A DNA stretch of 11,713 bases from a bacterium (GTDB taxonomy: Bacteria; JALSQH01): contig JALTID010000085.1 in NCBI GenBank assembly GCA_027004335.1, positions 1 to 11,713 of the forward strand. The letters are read 5' to 3'. Position 1 is the stretch's first letter. Each line of letters starts with the position of its first letter. A program made the translations under genes and the position numbers. Below the pieces are notes generated by a model. That model saw only the letters and a list, made by a program, of their open reading frames with translations. It did no database searches and was not told the origin of the DNA. Of the stretch, positions 1-5,907 are shown one piece after another.

Positions 1-328
1 GATATTCTTTTATATATTCTGCGGTGAGGCCAGTGTCAACGATATCCTCCACTAAAAGCACATCAACATTATTTATGTTGAGGGATGGCTCAAGTTTAAT
101 TTCCACTTTGCCGGAACTTCTGTCTCCCATATAACTTCTTGCTGAGATAAAATCCACTCTAACAGACTCCTTGAACTCTCTTACAAGATCAGCAGCAAAA
201 ATAAATGCACCTCTGAGGATGCCGATGACTATAAAGTTGTCTCCCCCATAAAAATTTTCAATTTCTTCAGCTAATTTTTTTACCCTCTTTTTAATTTCAT
301 TTGAATCAATTATCTTTTCAAGCTTCAT
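1..328 (-). CDS. hpt: Hypoxanthine phosphoribosyltransferase, 3' end cut by window edge
   Basis: This purine salvage enzyme transfers the phosphoribosyl group of PRPP to hypoxanthine (often also guanine), giving IMP (GMP), in the cytoplasm. My translation of the minus strand gives 109 residues from the ATG at 328: it starts MKLEKIIDSNEIKKRV and later has GILRGAFIFAADL, the DFISARSYMGD loop and the PRPP-binding motif VLLVEDIVDTGLT near residues 90-102. This order is typical of HPRT, which is usually about 175-180 residues, so roughly the last 70 lie outside the window. The ATG shares its A with the TGA stop of the adenine deaminase gene (TGATG). A GAGGTG Shine-Dalgarno-like site lies at 337-332, inside that gene. 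The coupling makes sense because the upstream enzyme produces hypoxanthine. The family call is secure; preference for hypoxanthine over guanine is inferred from the neighbour. Confidence 0.93.
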   Translation of the reverse strand, partial: MKLEKIIDSNEIKKRVKKLAEEIENFYGGDNFIVIGILRGAFIFAADLVREFKESVRVDFISARSYMGDRSSGKVEIKLEPSLNINNVDVLLVEDIVDTGLTAEYIKEY

Positions 329-2055
329 CAGCACCTCGTTTTTTCCATTTTTGTTAAATTAATAAGGCCCGCTGGTGTAAGCTTAAGTTCAGGGATCACT
401 GAGAGAGAGAGGAAGGAAAGGGTAACAAAGGGATCCTCAAGAGTTATCCCCAACTTTTTAGCAGCGTTGTTCACTTTTTTTACCTTCTCAGCAACCTCCC
501 CTGCTGGCAGATGAGAAACCACCCCACCCACTGAAAAAGGAACCTCTGCGGTGACTTTTCCATCTTCAACCACCACAAGGCCACCTCCAATTTCCCTGAT
601 CCTGTTCCCGGCCACTGCCATATCTTCCTCATTCACTCCCAGGATTATAAGATTATGTGTGTCGTGAGCATAGGTTGAAGCAATTGCTCCCTTTTCTATG
701 CCAGTCCCTTTAACAAGTGCGATTCCAGTTTTTCCCTCACCAGAGTATCTGTCAATCACAGCCGCTTTAGCAAGATCTCTAATGGGTGACGCAATAATAT
801 TTCCCCTGTTTTTTTGAGGGATTACCATGATCTCCTTTGTGATTATCTGATGTGGAATGATTTCAATTGCTTTAATTTTTTCTTTCCTGCATCTGTAGAT
901 AAAATCCTCTTTCTTTAATTGGGGGATCTTCACTGTTTTTTGAATCCATTGAGGAAGCTTGATTTCCGTGGTAAAATTGAGTTGCCCCTCCCTGAATACA
1001 ATTTTACCGTTTTTGATTGTTGTGTTGACACTTAAGTTTTCAAGATCCTCAAGCAATACAATATCTGCTATCTTACCCGGCGCGATTAATCCTCTGTCCC
1101 TTTTCCCGAAGTACCACGCAGGGTTAAATGTTACCATTCTGATAAGTAAATATGGGTCAATTTTAAATTTAGCCCTTGCTCTTCTCAATATTCTATCAAG
1201 ATGGCCCTCTTCTATTAGCTCATGAGGTAAAAGATCGTCGCTTACAAGAGCGATCCTGTCGTGATTGTATCTTCCCAGAACTTTTTCAAGAATATCTAAA
1301 TTCCTTGCAGCGCTCCCCTCTCTTACCATTAGAAACATTCCTGCCGAAATTTTTTCAGTGCCCTCAGCAGCCACTGTGGATTCATGATCTGATCCGATAT
1401 TCGCTATAAGATACGCGTTTAAATCTTTACCCGATACAAGAGGGGCATGCCCATCTTTTATACTTTCCCATGCTTTTGCGATTTTTTCCCAGACTTCCTT
1501 ATCTCCATAGATTACCCCGGGAAAATTCATCATCTCCGCAAGTCCAACAACATTTTTTTCTTTAAGAAGTTCTTCTATTTGCTCCGGTGTTATTTCGTTT
1601 CCCCATATATCCCACAATTTAATTGCAGGTACACATGAGGGAACCAGAAAAAATATATCCACTGGGGATTGCTCTGCATTTTTCATAAAGAATTTTATTC
1701 CTCTTATTCCTGCAGCGTTGGCAATTTCATGAGGATCTGTAAAAATTGTGGTTGTCCCGTGCCCTATTGCTTCTGCGCCAAAATATGCGGGGAGTAGATG
1801 AGAACTTTCTATGTGGATATGCCCATCAATGAAGCCGGGAACTGCGTATTTCCCTCTACAATCAATAACTTCTTCTCCCCAGCTATAATCTCCTACTCCT
1901 GCTATAATTCCATTTTTTATCACGATATTACTTCTTGTTATACTACCCTTAAAAATATCAGGAATGCTACAATTCTTTAAGAGGAGATCCCCGGGTTTCT
2001 CTCCTCTGGCCACAGGTAAAATTTCTTTGATTTTAGTGTATCCCGGATATTCCAT
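328..2055 (-). CDS. ade: Adenine deaminase (COG1001 type)
   Basis: This enzyme hydrolyses adenine to hypoxanthine and ammonia. It is a metal-dependent amidohydrolase of the AdeC/Ade family. The protein has 575 residues, the usual family length. The metal site GHIHIESS lies at residues 78-85 with His79 and His81, followed by TDPHE (106-110), GLAEMMNFPG (171-180), DGHAPLVSGKDL (201-212), SDHE (222-225) and the catalytic-region Asp pair in LVSDDLLPH (270-278). After the TIM-barrel part, the C-terminal 180 or so residues form the family's extra domain, with YAHDTHN and the GGGLVVV stretch. The ATG overlaps the stop of the RNA methyltransferase gene by one base (TAATG). A GGAGG site at 2067-2063, seven bases before the ATG, supports this start. 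It is translationally coupled to hpt downstream, so its product is used at once. No key residue appears to be missing. Confidence 0.95.
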   Translation of the reverse strand: MEYPGYTKIKEILPVARGEKPGDLLLKNCSIPDIFKGSITRSNIVIKNGIIAGVGDYSWGEEVIDCRGKYAVPGFIDGHIHIESSHLLPAYFGAEAIGHGTTTIFTDPHEIANAAGIRGIKFFMKNAEQSPVDIFFLVPSCVPAIKLWDIWGNEITPEQIEELLKEKNVVGLAEMMNFPGVIYGDKEVWEKIAKAWESIKDGHAPLVSGKDLNAYLIANIGSDHESTVAAEGTEKISAGMFLMVREGSAARNLDILEKVLGRYNHDRIALVSDDLLPHELIEEGHLDRILRRARAKFKIDPYLLIRMVTFNPAWYFGKRDRGLIAPGKIADIVLLEDLENLSVNTTIKNGKIVFREGQLNFTTEIKLPQWIQKTVKIPQLKKEDFIYRCRKEKIKAIEIIPHQIITKEIMVIPQKNRGNIIASPIRDLAKAAVIDRYSGEGKTGIALVKGTGIEKGAIASTYAHDTHNLIILGVNEEDMAVAGNRIREIGGGLVVVEDGKVTAEVPFSVGGVVSHLPAGEVAEKVKKVNNAAKKLGITLEDPFVTLSFLSLSVIPELKLTPAGLINLTKMEKTRC

Positions 2056-2789
2056 TATTCTTCCTCCATCAATCCTGGACAGAGAAGAATCGCCGCGCTG
2101 ATAGCAACATTGTAGGATTCTACTCTCCCCTTCATAGGAATATAAACCTGATAGTCAGCGATTTTCATGATTTCCTCACCTGTCCCATGTCCCTCATTAC
2201 CAAGGAGAATTGCTGCTTTTTTTGTGTAATCTATTTCCCAGAAGGGCTTTTCGCCTGAAGTTGTTGCGGCATAAATTTTAAAGCCCTTACTTTTAAGCTC
2301 ATTAATAATCTCTATTAAATTCAACACCGTGATAAATGGTACTCTCAGAACACTGCCCATGCTTGCCCGGACGCTTTTTTCGTTGAAAGGGGACGCAGAA
2401 CCTTTTGTTAAAACAACTCCAGCATCGTTACTTTCCGCAATTCTAATGATAGTCCCCAGATTACCAGGATCCTGGACATCTACAAGAATTAGTAATTTTT
2501 CCTTCTTAAGGATATTCTGGAGATTATGTGAGAATCTTTCTGCTACAACCAGAATTCCCTGATCCGCTGCAATAGGGGAGAATTTCTCAAGAATCACAGA
2601 GCTAACTCTGAGAATTTTCGCTGGCTCCTTCTGCTCAAGAGTTTCCAGCTCTTCTAAAAATTTTTTTTCTTTTTTCTGAATAAGTTTTGATGGTGCGTAG
2701 AGGATATATCTGTAATTTGCTTCAGATTTTTTTAATTCTTCATAAAGATTCTTTCCCAGCATAAAAAAAATTCTTTCTTCTTTTGCCAC
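2055..2789 (-). CDS. SpoU/TrmH-family RNA 2'-O-methyltransferase, N-terminus uncertain
   Basis: This is an SPOUT-fold enzyme that puts a 2'-O-methyl group on rRNA or tRNA ribose using S-adenosylmethionine. The coordinates run from the first usable in-frame start, a GTG at 2789, giving 244 residues. The three SpoU motifs are clear: VDVQDPGNLGTIIRIA (103-118), AILLGNEGHG (193-202) and YIPMKGRVESYNVAIS (216-231), which form the trefoil knot and SAM pocket. An N-terminal substrate-binding part precedes them. Its beginning, however, is encoded upstream of the GTG: the open frame there reads NEKIKFLRKAFSNRK and joins smoothly, as expected for this family. The GTG lacks a good Shine-Dalgarno site, so the listed start is probably too short. 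It is the first gene of a minus-strand operon with ade and hpt. The exact target nucleotide (23S rRNA, as in RlmB/TsnR relatives, or tRNA) cannot be told from sequence. Confidence 0.85.
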   Translation of the reverse strand: MAKEERIFFMLGKNLYEELKKSEANYRYILYAPSKLIQKKEKKFLEELETLEQKEPAKILRVSSVILEKFSPIAADQGILVVAERFSHNLQNILKKEKLLILVDVQDPGNLGTIIRIAESNDAGVVLTKGSASPFNEKSVRASMGSVLRVPFITVLNLIEIINELKSKGFKIYAATTSGEKPFWEIDYTKKAAILLGNEGHGTGEEIMKIADYQVYIPMKGRVESYNVAISAAILLCPGLMEEE

Positions 2790-2866
2790 CTTTCTATTGC
2801 TAAAAGCTTTTCTCAGGAACTTGATTTTTTCATTGGAAGCACTTTTTTTTTTTTTTTTATCTCCAC
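2790..2866 (-). other. Likely true 5' end of the SpoU/TrmH gene, out of frame across a poly-A tract
   Basis: The methyltransferase frame stays open from 2789 up to a TAA at 2906-2904 and encodes a family-like N-terminus (KIKFLRKAFSNRK) just upstream of the GTG at 2789. No ATG, GTG or TTG occurs in that frame. A GTG at 2866-2864 has AGGAAAG (2883-2877) ten bases before it, but it is in another frame. One extra A (or two fewer) in the 16-base A run would join it to the gene, giving a start of GTG-E-I-K5-S-A-S-N-E-K and a protein of about 270 residues. The sequence directly shows the open frame and the missing start. That the run is slippery, or was miscounted, is inference. Confidence 0.55.
2843..2858 (-). 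repeat. Homopolymer of 16 A (T on the plus strand)
   Basis: This uninterrupted run of 16 A on the coding strand lies inside the probable first codons of the SpoU/TrmH gene. By eye it is much the longest homopolymer in the window. Runs of this kind are known sites of RNA polymerase slippage, of replication slippage (phase variation) and of sequencing or assembly error. Here its length decides whether the GTG at 2866 is in frame with the gene. Confidence 0.9.
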
Positions 2867-2895
2867 AAAATATAATCTTTCCTGGATGTAATTTA

Positions 2896-2923
2896 ATTAT
2901 AGTTTATCAGGTCAGTTTTGCAA
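2896..2923 (-). promoter_or_regulatory. Sigma-70-type promoter for the methyltransferase-ade-hpt operon
   Basis: On the minus strand, a -35 TTGCAA (2923-2918), a 16-base spacer and a perfect -10 TATAAT (2901-2896) predict a transcript start near 2889. That start lies upstream of the AGGAAAG site and the GTG at 2866. The -35 is shared with the plus-strand promoter because TTGCAA is its own reverse complement. Confidence 0.65.
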
Positions 2924-2945
2924 GATTTTGAAGTTATTTTATAAT
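2918..2945 (+). promoter_or_regulatory. Sigma-70-type promoter for the rsmI-fabH-rimI-pyrKD operon
   Basis: A -35 TTGCAA (2918-2923), a 16-base spacer and a -10 TATAAT (2940-2945) mirror the minus-strand promoter exactly. The predicted start near 2952 is only two or three bases before the rsmI ATG at 2955, so this promoter would give an almost leaderless message that lacks the GGAG at 2946-2949. A second plus-strand TATAAT at 2871-2876 has only a poor -35 (within the T run) but would give a leader of about 70 bases that includes the GGAG. Either or both may be used. Confidence 0.55.
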
Positions 2946-2954
2946 GGAGAAATC

Positions 2955-3638
2955 ATGAAGGGAAAACTTTATATTGTTTCTGTCCCAATAGGTAACGCTA
3001 AGGACATAACTCTCAGGGCTATTGAAGTGCTAAAAAGTGTAGATCTGGTTGTGTGCGAAGAATTGAAGGAAGGTAGAAGGCTGCTGAATAATCTTGACAT
3101 TGCTACTCCTCTGGACACCCTAAATGAGCACAATGAAGATTCAAGAACCTCTGTTTTTGTTGAATTTTTAAAAAATGGCAAAAATCTTGCTCTCATCAGT
3201 GACGCAGGAACTCCGCTTTTTGAGGATCCGGGAAGGAGGTTTGTGGCAAGAGCAGTAGAGGAGGGCATTGAAGTGAAACCAGTTCCTGGTCCTTCTTCCC
3301 TGATGGCTGCTCTTGTTGTAAGTGGTTTTGATTTTAATCGTTTCTACTACTATGGCTTGTTACCCAGAAAGAAAGAAGATAGAAGGAATGTTTTAAAAAT
3401 CCTTCGTCCATTCAGGCATCCCATTGTTTTTTTAGATACACCATACAGACTTGTGCAGGTCCTTCATGATATTAAAAGAGTTTTTGGGCCAGGTAGATGG
3501 ATTGCGGTTGCGTGTAATCTGACTACTGATAAGGAATTTATTTTCAGGGGAACTGTGAAGGAAGCCTATAATCATTTTAAGGAAAAGGAAAAGGTAAGGT
3601 GCGAGTTTGTTATCGTAGTTGATAGAAAGAGAAAATAG
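2955..3638 (+). CDS. rsmI: RsmI-family 16S rRNA (cytidine-2'-O)-methyltransferase
   Basis: RsmI methylates the 2'-hydroxyl of C1402 in the 16S rRNA decoding centre using S-adenosylmethionine. It belongs to the tetrapyrrole methylase fold. The protein has 227 residues from the ATG at 2955, chosen because GGAG (2946-2949) lies five bases upstream; an in-frame ATG at 2928 would add nine residues unlike the family. Motifs in order are YIVSVPIGNAKDITLRA (6-22), EHNED (58-62), LISDAGTPLFEDPG (80-93), VPGPSSLMAAL (110-120) and YGLLPRKKEDRR (133-144). It is shorter than E. coli RsmI (286). It also departs from the usual motifs: CEELKEGRRLL stands where EDTRxTRxLL is typical, and NLTTDKEF where RELTKxxEE is typical. 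It may therefore be a paralogous RsmI-like subfamily with another rRNA target. It leads the plus-strand operon, 40 bases before fabH. Confidence 0.82.
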   Translation: MKGKLYIVSVPIGNAKDITLRAIEVLKSVDLVVCEELKEGRRLLNNLDIATPLDTLNEHNEDSRTSVFVEFLKNGKNLALISDAGTPLFEDPGRRFVARAVEEGIEVKPVPGPSSLMAALVVSGFDFNRFYYYGLLPRKKEDRRNVLKILRPFRHPIVFLDTPYRLVQVLHDIKRVFGPGRWIAVACNLTTDKEFIFRGTVKEAYNHFKEKEKVRCEFVIVVDRKRK

Positions 3639-3678
3639 TAATAGAATTATTAAAAATCTGGAGAAGGAGATACGAAAA

Positions 3679-4674
3679 ATGTATAGAGCAAAGATTGTGG
3701 GGACAGGTTTTTATGTTCCTCCCAGGGTGATTACTAACCATGATCTTGAAAAATTGATGGACACATCTGATGAGTGGATACAGCAGAGAACTGGAATAAA
3801 GGAGAGATATTATGTTGAAGATGGTGTAGGAGCTTCAGACCTTGCATATGAAGCTTCAAAAAGGGCACTTGAATCTGCTGGATTAAAACCCGAAGATATT
3901 GATTTTATTGTTTTTGCAACCCTTTCCCCCGATTATACTTTTCCGGGATCAGGGGTTCTCCTCCAGCAAAAACTTAGTGCGAGACATGTGGGTGCTCTGG
4001 ATGTAAGGGATCAATGTACAGGATTTCTTTACAGTTTGATGGTGGCTGATAATGCCATAAGAGTTGGTCAGTACAAAAATGTCCTTGTTGTTGGTGCGGA
4101 GGTGCACTCCACTGGACTTGATTATTCTACCGAAGGAAGGGATGTTACAGTTCTATTTGGTGATGGTGCAGGTGCTGTGATTTTAACAGCCACAGAGGAA
4201 AAGGATAGGGGTATTCTTTCTACCCATCTTTACTCTGATGGAACTTATGCTGATAGGTTATGGGCGGAATGGCCCTCCAGCAGAAGGTTGCCGAGGGTAA
4301 CCCACAAGATCCTTGAAGAAGGAAAGCATTTTCCCAAGATGGATGGTCCTTTTGTGTTTAAACACGCTGTGAGAAGGATGGTGGAAGTGATAAAAGAGGC
4401 TCTTGATACTAATGGTTACACTCTTGACGATGTTGCGATGATAATTCCTCATCAGGCAAATTTGAGGATAAACCAGATGGTAGCAAGGCAGTTGAAATTA
4501 CCCGAAAACAAAATGTATAACAACATTGACAGATATGGAAATACCACTGCTGCCACAATCCCTATTGCCCTCACCGAAGTATTAGAAAAAGAGCTTGTTA
4601 AGGATGGGGATCTTATAATTATGGTTTCTTTTGGAGCCGGTTTTACATGGGCATCAGTAGCGGCAATCCTGTGA
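3679..4674 (+). CDS. fabH: 3-oxoacyl-ACP synthase III family (FabH-type)
   Basis: FabH condenses acetyl-CoA (or another short acyl-CoA) with malonyl-ACP to start type II fatty acid synthesis in the cytoplasm. The start at 3679 gives 331 residues and is preceded by AAGGAG eight to nine bases upstream; an upstream ATG at 3619 would add 20 residues of non-family sequence overlapping rsmI. The thiolase-fold catalytic triad is complete: Cys113 in RDQCTGFLYSL, His258 in IIPHQANLRI and Asn288 in RYGNTTAA. The protein begins with the typical AKIVGTGFYVPP and DTSDEWIQQRTGI. Two segments differ from the short E. coli-like enzyme: GAEVHSTGLDYSTEGRD, and an extended stretch after SDGTYADRLW up to KMDGPFVFKHAVRRM. 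These resemble, from memory, a longer KAS III subfamily found in several non-model phyla. No other fab genes, plsX or acpP lie nearby, so its acyl substrate is uncertain. Confidence 0.88.
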   Translation: MYRAKIVGTGFYVPPRVITNHDLEKLMDTSDEWIQQRTGIKERYYVEDGVGASDLAYEASKRALESAGLKPEDIDFIVFATLSPDYTFPGSGVLLQQKLSARHVGALDVRDQCTGFLYSLMVADNAIRVGQYKNVLVVGAEVHSTGLDYSTEGRDVTVLFGDGAGAVILTATEEKDRGILSTHLYSDGTYADRLWAEWPSSRRLPRVTHKILEEGKHFPKMDGPFVFKHAVRRMVEVIKEALDTNGYTLDDVAMIIPHQANLRINQMVARQLKLPENKMYNNIDRYGNTTAATIPIALTEVLEKELVKDGDLIIMVSFGAGFTWASVAAIL

Positions 4675-5141
4675 AGGAAGAGATTATATTTAATGAACCA
4701 CAGCCGGAGGATCTTAAAGATATTGTCAGAATAGAGAAGGCATCTTTTCCTGATCCTTGGACGCCTTCTCAGTTGCTTTTTGAGATTATTAATGAGTATA
4801 GTTGTGGATTTGTGGCAAGGAATGATGAAAGGGTGGTGGGGTATATTTTTGCTATGATTGTGAGAGAGATGGGATACATAGGAAATTTGGCAGTGGATCC
4901 AGAGCATAGAAGAAAAGGAATAGGTGGTAAGCTTTTAAATAGAATGTTAGAAAAGATGAAAGAAAAAGGAGTTGAGGAGGTCTTCCTTGAGGTTAGGCCA
5001 TCAAATAAGATCGCCCTGAAATTGTATGAAACAAGGGGCTTTGAGAGGATTGGAATAAGAAAAAGATACTACCGTAACGGGGAAGATGCAATACTGATGA
5101 AAAAGGTGTTAAAAGATGAAAGGAAGGGTAGCGTACAATAA
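4647..5141 (+). CDS. rimI: RimI-type GNAT N-acetyltransferase (ribosomal protein alanine acetyltransferase)
   Basis: This GNAT enzyme uses acetyl-CoA to acetylate an N-terminal amino group. RimI in E. coli acts on ribosomal protein S18. The protein has 164 residues from the ATG at 4647, with GGAG at 4633-4636. A GTG at 4671, which overlaps the fabH stop as GTGA, is in frame and would give 156 residues, closer to the family norm. The true start is unresolved between these. Visible features are EKASFPDPWTPSQL, the conserved N-terminal RimI signature, then GYIGNLAVDPEHRRKGIGGKLL with the R-x-x-G-x-G acetyl-CoA loop, and the C-terminal EVRPSNKIALKLYETRGFERIGIRKRYY, which matches RimI closely. It overlaps fabH by 28 or 4 bases and pyrK by 26, so it is surely co-transcribed. 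Together with rsmI it adds a second ribosome-modifying enzyme to the operon. Confidence 0.87.
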   Translation: MGISSGNPVKEEIIFNEPQPEDLKDIVRIEKASFPDPWTPSQLLFEIINEYSCGFVARNDERVVGYIFAMIVREMGYIGNLAVDPEHRRKGIGGKLLNRMLEKMKEKGVEEVFLEVRPSNKIALKLYETRGFERIGIRKRYYRNGEDAILMKKVLKDERKGSVQ

Positions 5142-5898
5142 TCTTCTATCAGAAGGTTATTATAGGTTGAGATTGATTCTTCCTGTGGAGATTAAAGCAG
5201 TTCCAGGACAATTTGTGATGGTAAAAGTTTCAGAATCGGGAGATCCTTTTTTGCCAAGACCATTTTCTATTGCCTTTGCTTCAGAAAATAGGCTTGATGT
5301 TATCTACAAAGTGAAGGGTAAGGGTACAGGGATACTTGCTCGGTTAGAAACAGGTGATGAAGTAATTGTTACCGGTCCTCTTGGTAACGGTTTCTCTTTC
5401 CCTTCTTCAGCTGATACAAAAGTTATTATGGTAGCAGGTGGTGTCGGAATACCGCCCCTTTATTTTTTACTGAAGTCTCTCATTAAGAAGAAGATTTCCA
5501 GAAAAAGAATTTATCTTTTTTATGGTGCTAAAAATAAGGATTCTCTTCTTCTAACGGATGAACTTGAAGCTCTGGGAATAAATCTTTTTCTTTCCACTGA
5601 TGACGGGAGTTACGGATCAAAAGGGCTTATCACTGACTTTTATCTTGATAGGGTTAAAGAAATTGAACCACCTGCTGTGGTTTATACAGTCGGTCCCAAT
5701 GTAATGATGAGCAGAGTGGTGGAGATTTCAAGAAATCTAAGGTATCCTGTGGAAGTTTCTCTTGAAACACATATGGCATGTGGGATTGGAGTATGTCTTG
5801 GATGTACTGTGAAGCCTAAAGAGCAGTATTTTACCAGACTCGGGTACTTAAAAGTTTGTAAAGATGGCCCGGTCTTTCCCGGGGAGTACTTTTTTTGA
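5116..5898 (+). CDS. pyrK: Dihydroorotate dehydrogenase electron transfer subunit
   Basis: PyrK is the FAD- and [2Fe-2S]-carrying subunit of class 1B dihydroorotate dehydrogenase. It passes electrons from the FMN of PyrD to NAD+. The protein has 260 residues, the usual length. The ferredoxin-reductase-like part shows RPFSIA (48-53, FAD binding), GPLGNGF (87-93) and AGGVGIPPL (107-115, nucleotide binding). Near the C-terminus, Cys222, Cys227, Cys230 and Cys248 form the C-x4-C-x2-C-x17-C iron-sulfur site. The ATG at 5116 lies inside the end of rimI (26-base overlap), with AAAAGG at 5101-5106 as a modest ribosome site. It is followed after nine bases by pyrD, its obligate partner. The pair makes pyrimidine synthesis NAD-linked and independent of quinones or fumarate, which suits anaerobic growth. 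Confidence 0.94.
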   Translation: MKGRVAYNNLLSEGYYRLRLILPVEIKAVPGQFVMVKVSESGDPFLPRPFSIAFASENRLDVIYKVKGKGTGILARLETGDEVIVTGPLGNGFSFPSSADTKVIMVAGGVGIPPLYFLLKSLIKKKISRKRIYLFYGAKNKDSLLLTDELEALGINLFLSTDDGSYGSKGLITDFYLDRVKEIEPPAVVYTVGPNVMMSRVVEISRNLRYPVEVSLETHMACGIGVCLGCTVKPKEQYFTRLGYLKVCKDGPVFPGEYFF

Positions 5899-5907
5899 GG
5901 AGGAGTT

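Noticed and set aside
959-1980. Several plus-strand open frames of 60-88 codons inside ade.
   Set aside because: Ade is intact on the other strand with its full set of motifs; these frames have low-complexity translations and no start signals.
2843-2858. The T run on the plus strand as a Rho-independent terminator tail.
   Set aside because: No GC-rich hairpin precedes it on the plus strand, and no plus-strand gene ends there.
4452-4907. A 151-codon open frame on the minus strand across the end of fabH and the start of rimI.
   Set aside because: It lies antisense to two well-supported genes, and its translation is rich in His, Ile and Ser without any motif or ribosome site.
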